Positions 51,501 through 59,062 of a stretch of 64,000 nucleotides of DNA are shown piece by piece (position 1 is the first letter of the stretch; every line of letters starts with the position of its first letter). The DNA comes from DAORHV01 sp964458645 (lineage in GTDB: Bacteria; Patescibacteriota; Gracilibacteria; Peribacterales; Peribacteraceae): assembly GCA_964458645.1 (NCBI GenBank), contig CAYWJU010000001.1:62001-126000 (forward strand), given 5' to 3'. The translations under genes and the position numbers were made by a program. The notes beneath the pieces are model-generated. The model did no database searches, had not been told where the DNA came from, and saw only the letters and a list, made by a program, of their open reading frames with translations.

Positions 51501-52328
51501 AATGAATTGCGCAAAGATCCACAATTGTTGGAAATTTTGGATAAAGGTTTGCTGGATGACTTGGGGAACATCGGCATTGGTCAGTCGGCCTGGTCGTTGA
51601 CGATGTTCAAGATTCTGCGTGATCCGCTCATGGAATGGAAAGACGGTGCCAACTGGGATAACAACGTTATGACCAGGACCATAAAGAAAATTGAAGGTCG
51701 CCTTGCAAGGCTGCCCGGTGGCATTAAGGAAAAAACGAAAGAGGAAGCCGTGGCAAAGATTATGGCCGGTCAGACGTATCGCGATGGCGACGTGACAATT
51801 TCCATTTTTCAAAGCGACTTCGATGACTATCGAAAATGGTGGATGAAGTATGCCAATACCACCGCCAGCGCGGCTAAAACAGACGATGACTTTTTCTCTC
51901 CAGACGGCTCGGACATCCTGCTAGCCGGCAGCCGTATTTTGGAAGAAATCGGAACCCGCGACTCTACCGGTCGTCCGACTCACCAGGCCAAATCCGCCAA
52001 CTTTTTCGCAATGGTCATCAATCGTTACGATGATCTGAAAAAAGCTGATCCGATTGCCAAAGAACGCTACCGCTCGGAAATGCAGATCAAACTCAAAAAC
52101 TGGTTCCGCACTCGCATTTGTTCCAACGCAGCTTCCACGCTGCAGTTTCCCGAAGAAAACGATATCGAAAACCGCAATATTCTCAGAGAATTATTGCGTC
52201 GGAAGATCCTTCTGAAAGAAGACATTATCGCTGGCTTAGGCGGCAATATGAAAAAGACCGAAAATGGTGTCACCAGCCTTACGCCTTTCGGCCAAAAGGT
52301 GGAGGAAGCAGTCAACGATCCGGTCTAA
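48543..52328 (+). CDS. Giant protein with HExxH metallopeptidase-like site
   Basis: 1261 residues, no signal peptide. Residues about 395-560 hold a metallopeptidase-like domain: SVAHELTHFAVRK (His451, Glu452, His455) and, about 52 residues on, SEILEEALAIY (Glu507 or 508) as a possible third ligand. The remainder is long, charged and helical (coiled-coil segments near 600-750), with no domain I recognise. It starts directly at the stop of the PH-like membrane protein gene. It may be lineage-specific; function unknown. Confidence 0.8.
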   Translation: MLRHFANARLATKHSPLAEQRLVYLRKETTVAGENSSDADAKKGLIELSKTPEQVARKIGRETRSHLGFLNDAAGININTLTEAEAEALTVKHVDVMQSQEPDVLREDIRTAVTRVLTASDAKEGSVLEMSRETRAMLDDLEQVDWKQDAAIAAFYDRRAALIRKILNLPETGVANKTDLALRLRYLPEVDEVLADRKKQAEETLSKQRDAQLDNAQVRLMVDELATLNWQSAIETSAALSKYEATLAKLLAPQTLQTRFDGQPYAQLKWALEQLPELQTRIDTATREKQLTEYAHISAEHVDVSELTQALAQVAKGDVAGFEAVYDEHEATLRGIFARNQTPVPPSFDKTDVITWAIQAVPGMAAAIEAERAKHSETREFDEPGCQYLNRAEYLEQYNAMIDRDTTRSPEEAAAMKENPPSAFQFRNTVYFNIDDQEAADPVRGPRSVAHELTHFAVRKERKANARFFEQMQAELETAGNWEELKGLVLNVFGHRSADMKDSEILEEALAIYMGGEKMPYVRESQDDNEANSWRIHQILAAAGASGGLALALRSIATEVDVHYDGVRERLETSTERSRYADKTAAEYEADAVRTNAEEKKTVKQKIGDTMDEKEGKLQSLGDIKGKITESQGSCESIRATLPSVRAATKRLDTAQRKQDEQDIGTIESFLGECESDLAKAAKYTDALERWDLPEKQGGLTEKEKEFFRKEMNFGPDDTTNKIEAQKALAKYVAGIETAIKEVNTFMTKERPKEARGNENKSPWKMLKEKLFTSGNGVEWVSWSDAVKIIGIFKDAILQKWEQGKERKAHRIADNLAQGAWIAKPIEYTLKKQARAANEKQTSEFADYLKTAGLNYDRLIGKQNGLFWRLGNINEKRAVLEFAAEKGWLYDLSPVYGNDVYGVNFIKEFGPEAYSDLVQHYEEGKKKEEKRGYAKVDKRPDIPPMIEDLKHELAERNLFAIKGIFERIQQKAKYAYSHVWALTTFVNELRKDPQLLEILDKGLLDDLGNIGIGQSAWSLTMFKILRDPLMEWKDGANWDNNVMTRTIKKIEGRLARLPGGIKEKTKEEAVAKIMAGQTYRDGDVTISIFQSDFDDYRKWWMKYANTTASAAKTDDDFFSPDGSDILLAGSRILEEIGTRDSTGRPTHQAKSANFFAMVINRYDDLKKADPIAKERYRSEMQIKLKNWFRTRICSNAASTLQFPEENDIENRNILRELLRRKILLKEDIIAGLGGNMKKTENGVTSLTPFGQKVEEAVNDPV

Positions 52329-52331
52329 GAT

Positions 52332-52760
52332 TCACCCCGTACTCCCAAACCCCCCACGGCTTTCCGCACCGTGTCCGTCGGTCTCCTTCCATTCGGCACG
52401 ATCGATTTTCACGAACAGCCCCTGCGCGATGCGCTCCCCTCTCTCCACGGTCACTGGGGCGTCCGTCACGTTCTGCACCTGCACGAAGATCTCGTCCTTG
52501 GGGCCGTGGTAGTCCTGGTCGATCAGGCCCAGCGAATGCGGGCAGATCAGGCCTTTTTTGCGCGGCAGCGATGAGCGAGGCAAAATGAGCAGTGCGTAGC
52601 CCTCCGGCACCTTCACGATGATGTTCCCGGGCACCAGGCCCATGGCTCGCGGCTGGATAACGGTCGTTTCGCGCGTCACGAAGTCGAACGCGGCGGCGCC
52701 TGCCGAATGGTATTCGGGCAACGGGAGGGTGACGTCGACGCGTTGGATGGAGACTTGCAT
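52332..52760 (-). CDS. dut: dUTP diphosphatase (trimeric dUTPase)
   Basis: 142 residues. The five motifs of trimeric dUTPases are recognisable: AGAAAFDF (1), PRSSLPRKKGL (2), GLIDQDYHGPKDEI (3), RGERIAQGLF (4), and the C-terminal RGGFGSTG (5). It removes dUTP and supplies dUMP. The open frame extends upstream into repeat R2, but the TACACT box with six bases to ATG 52760 gives the real start. Convergent with the giant gene, with three bases between. Confidence 0.94.
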   Translation of the reverse strand: MQVSIQRVDVTLPLPEYHSAGAAAFDFVTRETTVIQPRAMGLVPGNIIVKVPEGYALLILPRSSLPRKKGLICPHSLGLIDQDYHGPKDEIFVQVQNVTDAPVTVERGERIAQGLFVKIDRAEWKETDGHGAESRGGFGSTG

Positions 52761-52766
52761 GCGGTA

Positions 52767-52772
52767 AGTGTA
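52767..52772 (-). promoter_or_regulatory. -10 box TACACT, leaderless-type spacing (dut)
   Basis: TACACT on the minus strand, spacer TACCGC, then ATG 52760. Confidence 0.6.
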
Positions 52773-52788
52773 CACGATCTTTTTTACG

Positions 52789-52901
52789 CTCCTCATCCCC
52801 CGCCCTTCTCCACTGCGGTGGAGAAGGGAGTACAATGCGTAGTTTTTTAACACCGTCTTCCCCTCTCCATCGCAATGGAGAGGGGTTAGGGGTGAGGACC
52901 G
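52789..52901. repeat. MITE-like double hairpin R2, copy B (inverted)
   Basis: Reverse complement of the element at 47855-47970 over its whole length, with the interior spacer less conserved. The 26-base palindrome is kept with one mismatch (52860-52885), and the second hairpin CCCTTCTCCAC / GTGGAGAAGGG is intact. It lies between dut and ftsZ. Confidence 0.82.
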
Positions 52902-52913
52902 TCATGCCAAGAA

Positions 52914-52937
52914 AAAACCGACCTTCCGGTCGGTTTT
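52914..52937. terminator. Rho-independent terminator of the ftsA-ftsZ unit
   Basis: AAAACCGACC / GGTCGGTTTT with a TTCC loop, 36 bases after the ftsZ stop. The A and T runs make it usable on both strands. Confidence 0.85.
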
Positions 52938-52973
52938 CTCCACATTTCCCGTGTGGCATATGTTGGAGGCGGC

Positions 52974-54248
52974 CTACTTGTTGCCGCCGATCTTCTTGCG
53001 CATGAAGGTAGGAACCTCCAGCTCCTCTTCGTTGAGCTGCGTGCCCGACAACTTGATGACAGCGTCATCGTTGCCGCCGCGGGCCGGGTTCTCGCTCTTG
53101 TTGGTGTCTTGTTGCTTCTTGTACGACGGCAGCTGGCGGAGCAGCGGGGTGGCTGCGGCGCTCATCTGGTCCACTTTGCGCTCGTCGAATCCGGTAGCGA
53201 TGACCGTGCACTTCACCTGTCCGGTGTAGGCATCGTCGATCACGGCACCGAAGATGATGTTGGCTTCCGGATCAGCAGCCTCGGTGACGATGCGCGCTGC
53301 TTCGTCGACCTCGAACATGCTCATGTCGTTACCACCAGTAATGTTGAAGAGAATACCCTTGGCGCCGCTGATGGAGAGCTCCAGAAGCGGGCTGTCGATA
53401 GCTGCGCGTGCGGCCTCGGCTGCACGGCTGTCGCCGGTGCCGTAACCGATACCCATAAGGGCGGAACCGGCATCCTGCATGACGGAGCGCACGTCGGCGA
53501 AGTCGACGTTCACCAATCCATGGACCGTGATCAGGCTGGCGATACCCTCGATACCGTGGCGGAGGATTTCATCCACGATCTGGAAGGCCTCGGTCAGCGG
53601 AGTGGTCTTGTCGATGAGCGAGAGAATTTTGTCGTTCGGAATCGTGATGAGGGTATCGACCTTGCCACGCAAAGCCTCCAGAGCCTCGTCCGCCTGCTTG
53701 CGGCGGCGCAGACCCTCGAAGCTGAACGGCTTGGTCACAACACCCACCGTGAGCACGCCCATGGAACGAGCAAGCTCGGCGATGTACGGAGCAGCACCAG
53801 ATCCGGTGCCACCGCCAAGACCGGCGGTGATGAACACCAGGTCGGCTCCCTCCAGAGCCTTCTTGATTTCCTCCGAGCTCTCCTTGGCAGACTGCAAACC
53901 GATGTCCGGGTTGGCACCTGCGCCAAGGCCGCGGGTCGTTCCGCGTCCAATGTTCACCTTGGTGGTGGCCGGGCTGTGGAACAACGCCTGAGCGTCGGTG
54001 TTGACGGCAATGAACTCCACACCGCCGACCTTGCTGGAGATCATGCGGGAGACAGCATTGGAGCCGCCGCCGCCGACGCCGACCACGCGAATGACCGCGT
54101 TGGGAGCAATGTCCGGACGGACTTCCTGGTAACCGCTTCCCGTGGATGCGGAGCCGTCACCGGACTTGGCCGGGGGCGGAGTGAAGCTGTTGCCGCCGGA
54201 GGAAGAGGGCTTCGAACCGGAGAACAGTGAGCGCAACGTGTCTGACAT
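52974..54248 (-). CDS. ftsZ: Cell division protein FtsZ
   Basis: 424 residues. An extended Ser/Gly-rich N-terminus (about 1-45) precedes the tubulin-like GTPase: VVGVGGGGSNAV, GRGTTRGLGAGANPD, the tubulin signature AGLGGGTGSGAAP, and the T7 loop NVDFADVRSVM. The C-terminal peptide EVPTFMRKKIGGNK keeps the conserved binding tail. It polymerises into the Z-ring. It follows ftsA by 53 bases and has the CU-rich tract CTTCCCCCCGTCCC before its ATG. Confidence 0.98.
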   Translation of the reverse strand: MSDTLRSLFSGSKPSSSGGNSFTPPPAKSGDGSASTGSGYQEVRPDIAPNAVIRVVGVGGGGSNAVSRMISSKVGGVEFIAVNTDAQALFHSPATTKVNIGRGTTRGLGAGANPDIGLQSAKESSEEIKKALEGADLVFITAGLGGGTGSGAAPYIAELARSMGVLTVGVVTKPFSFEGLRRRKQADEALEALRGKVDTLITIPNDKILSLIDKTTPLTEAFQIVDEILRHGIEGIASLITVHGLVNVDFADVRSVMQDAGSALMGIGYGTGDSRAAEAARAAIDSPLLELSISGAKGILFNITGGNDMSMFEVDEAARIVTEAADPEANIIFGAVIDDAYTGQVKCTVIATGFDERKVDQMSAAATPLLRQLPSYKKQQDTNKSENPARGGNDDAVIKLSGTQLNEEELEVPTFMRKKIGGNK

Positions 54249-54301
54249 GGGGACGGGGGGAAGAGGGACGAGGTGAGTAAAAGGAGGAGGGTGGGTTTGA
54301 T

Positions 54302-55546
54302 TTACGGAAGAAGATTCTTGAGCCAGGAACCGACCTGACCGAACGTGCGCTTCATGTCGATGCTGCCCATCGAGAAGCCGAAGCCACCCTTGCGGCTGCC
54401 TTCGCGCACACCCCAGAGCAAGGTGCCGAGCGCGGTGGCATACGCCGGGTCGTCGACTTTTTCGATGACGCCGCCAACTTCAACCGGGAAGCCCATCTGC
54501 ACCGGCAGGCCGAGTACTTCACGGGCGATATCCAATACGCCGGGAGCCTTGACTGCAGCACCGGTAAGCAAAGCTCCAGCTGGCAGCAATCCGTCGCGGC
54601 CGACGCGCTTCAGCTCTTCTTTTACAAGAGAGAAGATCTCGTAGTAACGGGCCTGCATGATCTCGGCCATGTATTTCTTGGAGACAGTCTGGGTGTCCAT
54701 TTTGGAAACGGTGCTCAGGTCGATCATCTCGCGCTCCTGGATTTCGGCCGGGAGCACGGAGCCGAACTCGATCTTGATCTTCTCGGCGGTGTCGATGCTG
54801 GTGCGCAGTCCGATGGCGATGTCGTTGGTGACGTTCTCGCCACCGACCGGCAAACAGACGGAGTGCAGAATGGTCCCCTCTTCGAACACGGCCACGCTGG
54901 TGGAACCGGCGCCGATGTCGATGGTGACAACTCCCAATTCCTTCTGGCGCTTGGTGAGCACGGCCTCCGAGATGGCGATGGTTGCCGGGACCAAAGCGTC
55001 GATGTCCACACCAGCCTGGTCGATGCACTTCTCCAAGTTCTTCACGTGCTGGATCTGACCGGTAATGATGTGGGCCTCCACCTCCAGGCGGATGCCGGTC
55101 ATGCCGACCGGGTTCTTAATGCCGCGCTGTTCGTCCACAGCGTACGACTTAGGCTCAATGTGCAAAATGCGGCGGTTGCTCGGAATGCTCACAGCCTGAG
55201 CTGCCTCCAGCACGCGGGCAATGTCATCCACCGTGATCTCGGAGCCCGAGATGGCAATGACGCCGCGGCTATCGAAGGCTTCGATGTGCGCGCCGCTCAT
55301 GCCGATGAACACGTGGTTGATGGGCACTCCGGCCATGCGTTCGGCATCCTCCAGGGCTGAAATGATGTTGTGGATGGTCTCTTCGATGTCGATGACGTGC
55401 CCCTTGCGCATACCGAGTGACGGCGAAATACCGACGCCGATCACGCTGGGAACTTGTCCACCCTCAGCACCGTCAACAACGGCCACGACCGTGCGGATTT
55501 TTGCACTGCCGACATCGAGACTGGAAACAACGCTTTCTTTGGCCAT
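54302..55546 (-). CDS. ftsA: Cell division protein FtsA
   Basis: 414 residues from MAKESVVSSLDVGSAKIRTVVAV, the phosphate-1 motif of the actin-like fold. The SHS2/1C domain contains NHVFIGMSGAHIEAFDSRG. Phosphate-2 is GVVTIDIGAGSTSVAVFEEG, and the adenosine motif LLPAGALLTGAAVKAPG follows. A short amphipathic tail (VGSWLKNLLP) fits membrane attachment of FtsZ filaments. Upstream codons to 55606 are not part of the family. A CU-rich tract (TCTCCCTCTCTATC) precedes the start. Confidence 0.96.
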   Translation of the reverse strand: MAKESVVSSLDVGSAKIRTVVAVVDGAEGGQVPSVIGVGISPSLGMRKGHVIDIEETIHNIISALEDAERMAGVPINHVFIGMSGAHIEAFDSRGVIAISGSEITVDDIARVLEAAQAVSIPSNRRILHIEPKSYAVDEQRGIKNPVGMTGIRLEVEAHIITGQIQHVKNLEKCIDQAGVDIDALVPATIAISEAVLTKRQKELGVVTIDIGAGSTSVAVFEEGTILHSVCLPVGGENVTNDIAIGLRTSIDTAEKIKIEFGSVLPAEIQEREMIDLSTVSKMDTQTVSKKYMAEIMQARYYEIFSLVKEELKRVGRDGLLPAGALLTGAAVKAPGVLDIAREVLGLPVQMGFPVEVGGVIEKVDDPAYATALGTLLWGVREGSRKGGFGFSMGSIDMKRTFGQVGSWLKNLLP

Positions 55547-55805
55547 GATAGAGAGGGAGAAGTGAGGGAAACAAAGTCGATCGCGTGAGACCACACTCGG
55601 ACACACGACAAATACAAACGCAGTCTAGTGACCCGCCAAGAATGGCTGCAATAGGACCTTGTTCACCTTTGGTATTCAGAGCCCTGAAAAAAGCCATGCA
55701 TGCAACTTTTTGAATTCGTCCAATGCATCAACAAAATGTTCCGACAAAACACTTTATTTGTTCATCAAAAAAAGTGTGTACACAAAAAATATACAGTGGC
55801 TTGCG

Positions 55806-56795
55806 CTAGAGCAAAGAAAGTTGTGACGATGCAACATCTGGCGAGCCCTGATGCTTGCGATTCTTTGTTGGCGCAATTGCCTCCGTTTGAGCCGGCGCAG
55901 GCAGGAAATGCGCCTTGCCGTAGGGCAACTCCGTCAACGCGATCAGCCGTTTGGTTAGTAAGGTGAATTCGAAGTCTTTGAAAACACTCAAGATGTCGGC
56001 AGTCGGCAATGCGCTCAGTGCCAATTCCGACAACGGAACTGGGAAAGGAAGATCACAAATCAACTCAGCCATTTTTGCACAGAAAAAAGCCGACTCCCGA
56101 TCCTTCTCCAGCTTCGTCCGCCAGGACTCCTTCACTTCCGGCAAATGGTCGTACAAGTTCTGCAATGTGCCGTATTTCTGCAGCAATGCAGCTGCTGCCT
56201 TGGGACCGATTCCCAGAACGCCATGCAGGTTATCCGACGAGTCCCCTACCAATCCTTTATAGGAGGGAATTTGCGCCGGGGTAACGCCATACTTGGTTTC
56301 CACTTCTTTTGGCCCCAAATACTCGGGTACTTGGTATCCCTTATGAGGGATGGCAACCCTGATCTTGTCGGAGGCAAGCTGAAACAAGTCGCGGTCGCCC
56401 GAAACGATCGTCACGCGGTCGCCCTGTTTTTCGGCAGCCCGAGCGTACGCACACGCAAAGTCATCTGCCTCGAAGCCGCCACCCTCCACCCGCTTGATAC
56501 CCATGGCATCCAGCATACGAAAGACACCAGGCACCTGCGGGTAGAAATCCTCCGGCGTGGGTGAGCGGCCGGCCTTGTACGCCTCGTATTGCTCATGACG
56601 AAATGTTTTTTCATCGGCATCGAAGCACAGGAGCAAGCTGTCGGGCTGCTCTGCCTTCAAGATGTTCATGAGCATGGAGGCATAGCCAAATGCCATATTC
56701 ACTTGCTCTCCTTTGGAGTTCTTCATGTTCCGCGGAATGGCCCAGTACGCCCTATACAGAAGGTGGTGTCCGTCGATGATGACAAGATGTTTCAT
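55806..56795 (-). CDS. Stand-alone 5'-3' exonuclease (PolA N-domain type)
   Basis: 329 residues. The FEN/PIN-like domain starts MKHLVIIDGHHLLYRAYWAIP; acidic metal residues follow in LLLCFDADEKTFRHEQYEAYKAGR, GGGFEADDFACAYAR and IVSGDRDLFQL. The H3TH motif is VGDSSDNLHGVLGIGPKAAAALL. No polymerase or proofreading domain is attached, as in many reduced genomes. It removes RNA primers and flaps. A partial copy of its 5' end lies 95 bases upstream. Confidence 0.93.
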   Translation of the reverse strand: MKHLVIIDGHHLLYRAYWAIPRNMKNSKGEQVNMAFGYASMLMNILKAEQPDSLLLCFDADEKTFRHEQYEAYKAGRSPTPEDFYPQVPGVFRMLDAMGIKRVEGGGFEADDFACAYARAAEKQGDRVTIVSGDRDLFQLASDKIRVAIPHKGYQVPEYLGPKEVETKYGVTPAQIPSYKGLVGDSSDNLHGVLGIGPKAAAALLQKYGTLQNLYDHLPEVKESWRTKLEKDRESAFFCAKMAELICDLPFPVPLSELALSALPTADILSVFKDFEFTLLTKRLIALTELPYGKAHFLPAPAQTEAIAPTKNRKHQGSPDVASSQLSLL

Positions 56796-56829
56796 GAGTA
56801 GGTGACGAGAAAAGATATCTCACGCTGGA

Positions 56830-56890
56830 GACCCCGGCGTAGTCCCGCCCTGCGGGACGAAGCGGGGTCGATGATGACCAGGTGTTTCAT
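56830..56890 (-). repeat. Partial duplicate of the exonuclease 5' end fused to a palindrome
   Basis: On the minus strand positions 56890-56867 repeat the first 24 bases of the exonuclease gene with two mismatches, then run into a palindrome (56869-56830: GACCCCGC / GCCGGGGTC outer arms, TCCCGC / GCGGGA inner arms). Confidence 0.65.
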
Positions 56891-57007
56891 ACGCTGCAGT
56901 ATCCTTGCCCACGGTGCGGTTGTCACGACAACGGAATGTAAAGAATACTATGCAACAATTATCGGTCGGCGCAATAGGGCCTACGAGCGCAGAAGCCAAA
57001 AAAACGG

Positions 57008-57013
57008 TATACT
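57008..57013 (+). promoter_or_regulatory. -10 box TATACT
   Basis: TATACT 23 bases before ATG 57037. Confidence 0.45.
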
Positions 57014-57036
57014 AAGAAGAACACACAAACACTCAC

Positions 57037-57669
57037 ATGACACAACTCTCCCCTGCGTATGACAATAAGATCCCGCGCAAATATTGCGCCCGGACGATTG
57101 AGCATAAGTTGGAAAATAAAAAGGCACTGCAGGAGCAACTCGGCTGGCCGGTGGAACCGAAGCAGGCAATCCTGTGTATCTCGACCGGTATGACCGACGC
57201 GCTCGGCGGTGAGCTGATGGAAAAGGTACTCGACGGTATTCTGGAACTTCCGGTGGCACTGCTCATTCGCGGACGAGGTTCGTCCAAGTACGGCGAACTG
57301 TTTACCAAGCTTGCCAAGGGCCACGGTCATCGCATCAAGATCATTCCGGACGATGAAATGAACCTGCGCCGCATGCTTGCAGGATCGGACATCGCGTTGT
57401 TCTTTGCCGAGCAACAGGACCCCGACGACATCAACAATGCTCTACGCTACGGCGTGATTCCGGCCGCCATGCCGTGCGACACACTGGAAGACTACAACCC
57501 CGTTCAGGAAAGCGGGAATGCATTCGTGTACCAGGAGGCAACGCACTGGCAGTGCTTTGCCAGCGTCGTTCGCGCACTTGAAACCTTTAAGTTCCCCTAC
57601 GACTGGAGGACCATCCAGCGCAATGCGATGGAATCCATGGAGAACTTGGATGGAAAGAAGGCAGACTAG
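57037..57669 (+). CDS. Orphan GT-B C-terminal lobe (glycogen-synthase-like)
   Basis: 210 residues resembling only the nucleotide-sugar-binding half of GT5 glycogen/starch synthases: NKKALQEQLGWPVEPKQAILCIS, LPVALLIRGRGSSKYGELF, IKIIPDDEMNLRRMLAGSDIALFF, then ALRYGVIPAAMPCDTLEDYNP in the place of the usual GTP loop region. The N-terminal acceptor lobe is absent and there is no open remnant upstream, so this is a distinct short protein and not a visible truncation. A regulatory or binding role is as likely as catalysis. Stop overlaps the next gene by four bases. Confidence 0.72.
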   Translation: MTQLSPAYDNKIPRKYCARTIEHKLENKKALQEQLGWPVEPKQAILCISTGMTDALGGELMEKVLDGILELPVALLIRGRGSSKYGELFTKLAKGHGHRIKIIPDDEMNLRRMLAGSDIALFFAEQQDPDDINNALRYGVIPAAMPCDTLEDYNPVQESGNAFVYQEATHWQCFASVVRALETFKFPYDWRTIQRNAMESMENLDGKKAD

Positions 57670-57857
57670 AAATCTTCGCCGATACCTTCGATGCCGAGCG
57701 GGTTCTTTTCGTCTGCATCTTCATCGCTGCTATCTTCGTCGGATGCGAAATCCAAACTGTCATCGTCCAGTTCAAAACCACCTTCTTCCTTTCCTGCACC
57801 GAACGCATCGTCATCGTCATCGTCACCAAAAATGGAAAGAGGGAGCAACAGTTCCAT
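57666..57857 (-). CDS. Small very acidic protein
   Basis: 63 residues from MELLLPLSIFGDDDDDDAFG, with runs of Asp and Glu and a C-terminus of KNPLGIEGIGEDF. The start is chosen inside a longer frame (to 58010) whose extra N-terminus is Cys-rich and unlike the rest. A TATACT box lies 33 bases upstream and a CU-rich tract precedes the ATG. I recall similar short Asp-rich proteins in Peregrinibacteria-type genomes; function unknown. Confidence 0.6.
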   Translation of the reverse strand: MELLLPLSIFGDDDDDDAFGAGKEEGGFELDDDSLDFASDEDSSDEDADEKNPLGIEGIGEDF

Positions 57858-57890
57858 AGGGGCGGGTAAGAAAAGAGGAAATACGCGCGA

Positions 57891-57896
57891 AGTATA
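57891..57896 (-). promoter_or_regulatory. -10 box TATACT for the acidic protein gene
   Basis: TATACT on the minus strand, 33 bases before ATG 57857. Confidence 0.4.
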
Positions 57897-57983
57897 AACG
57901 GATGAGTTTCTGGCGCAAGTTGAAAATGCGCACCCTAGGAAGCGCCGGCTGCATTGACCGTTTTGCTCCAAGGCGAAGAGCGG

Positions 57984-57989
57984 TACACT
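57984..57989 (+). promoter_or_regulatory. -10 box TACACT, leaderless-type spacing
   Basis: TACACT with eight bases to ATG 57998. Confidence 0.55.
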
Positions 57990-57997
57990 AGCCTGGT

Positions 57998-58747
57998 ATG
58001 CGTCGCACACTCACCACCATCATCATCGGCTCTCTGTCTCTTTCTCTCTGGGCATGTTCGTCCGGCACTCCCGCCCCTGCTACGCCCACTCCCGCCACAA
58101 CCGGCACCGGAAGCGCAAAGCCTGTGGAAACCAAGGCATCGCTCGAAGTGAAGGCTAATGCCGGAGATGAAAACGCGCAGTTTGAACTCGGCGCGCTGTA
58201 TCACGACGGACAAGGCATCCCCCGCGACTTTGCACTGGCCCGCAAATGGTTCGAAAAGGCAGCCGCACAGGGCGAAGTGAAGTCACAGTTCAATCTTGGC
58301 GTCATGTACTACACCGGTGAAGGCGTCACCAAAGACTTCGTGAAAGCTCGCGAGTGGTTTGAAAAAGCAGCCAAGGCCGGCAATGCCCGCTCGCAGTTCA
58401 ATTTGGGCGTGGTGTACTACCGCGGCGAGGGTGTGAAGCAGGATTTCTCGAAAGCCATGACGCTCTTTCGCCAGGCCGCGGAGCAAAACTTCAACGAGGC
58501 ACAATTCAACCTGGGCGTCATGTACGCCAAGGGCGAAGGCGTTCCGGCAGACGGCGTGCAGTCGTACATGTGGTTCGACCTGGCGCTGAAGCAAGGAAAC
58601 ACGCAGGCCAAGACTGCGATTGACTCACTCACGCCTCAGGTCACCAAGGAACAGATTGCGGAAGCCAAAAGGCTTTCAGACGGTTACAGCAAGAAATTCC
58701 AGGAGATGGCTTCGTCCGCTGCTGCAATGCTGAACGAACAGAAATAA
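57998..58747 (+). CDS. Sel1-repeat lipoprotein
   Basis: 249 residues. A lipoprotein signal (lipobox LWAC, Cys20) is followed by a Thr/Pro/Ala linker and four Sel1-type repeats, each like AQFELGALYHDGQGIPRDFALARKWFEKAA. Sel1 repeats bind partner proteins; a periplasmic or surface scaffold is likely. It is a natural substrate for the lgt-like enzyme encoded at 31202. The TACACT box sets the start. A hairpin terminator follows 24 bases after the stop. Confidence 0.9.
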   Translation: MRRTLTTIIIGSLSLSLWACSSGTPAPATPTPATTGTGSAKPVETKASLEVKANAGDENAQFELGALYHDGQGIPRDFALARKWFEKAAAQGEVKSQFNLGVMYYTGEGVTKDFVKAREWFEKAAKAGNARSQFNLGVVYYRGEGVKQDFSKAMTLFRQAAEQNFNEAQFNLGVMYAKGEGVPADGVQSYMWFDLALKQGNTQAKTAIDSLTPQVTKEQIAEAKRLSDGYSKKFQEMASSAAAMLNEQK

Positions 58748-58771
58748 GACCGCATTCTCCTTGCACGACAA

Positions 58772-58795
58772 AAGGGCGGCTCAGGCCGCCTTTTT
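58772..58795. terminator. Rho-independent terminator
   Basis: GGCGGC / GCCGCC with a TCAG loop and A/T runs on both sides (AAAGG... CCTTTTT). It ends the Sel1 gene and overlaps the last codons of the GIY-YIG gene on the other strand. Confidence 0.82.
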
Positions 58796-59053
58796 CTTGC
58801 GCCTGCTCTGCCGTACCAACAACGCGCTCTTTTCACTTCTGGGCCAACGCTTCACCTCCGCTTCGCGCCGCCGTGCCTCCGATAGTGTGAGGTACGCTTC
58901 GTTGTAGACGAATGTCACCGGCAGTCGTGCCCGCGTGTACTTCGCACCCTTGCCGGAGTTATGCATGGCTTCACGCGCCTGGAGATTCACACATGTTCCG
59001 GCGTACAACGTACCGTCCGAACATCGCGCCAAATAAAAGTAGTGTTTGCCCAC
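58781..59053 (-). CDS. GIY-YIG nuclease superfamily protein
   Basis: 90 residues from GTG 59053. The GIY-YIG core reads HYFYLARCSDGTLYAGTCVNLQAREAMHN, followed by KGAKYTRARLPVTFVYNEAY, and a Glu-containing helix (LSEARRREAEVKRWPRSEK). This is the small YhbQ/UrvC-like single-domain type. The basic tail KKKAA is encoded in the terminator hairpin. It lies nine bases after the HTTM gene, so it is the end of that operon. Confidence 0.9.
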   Translation of the reverse strand: MGKHYFYLARCSDGTLYAGTCVNLQAREAMHNSGKGAKYTRARLPVTFVYNEAYLTLSEARRREAEVKRWPRSEKSALLVRQSRRKKKAA

Positions 59054-59062
59054 GGCACGATA

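Noticed and set aside
52761..52853. N-terminal extension of dUTPase
   Set aside because: It is translation of repeat R2; a leaderless-type box precedes ATG 52760.
57858..58010. Longer form of the acidic protein
   Set aside because: The extra part is Cys-rich, overlaps the Sel1 gene start, and lies upstream of the TATACT box.
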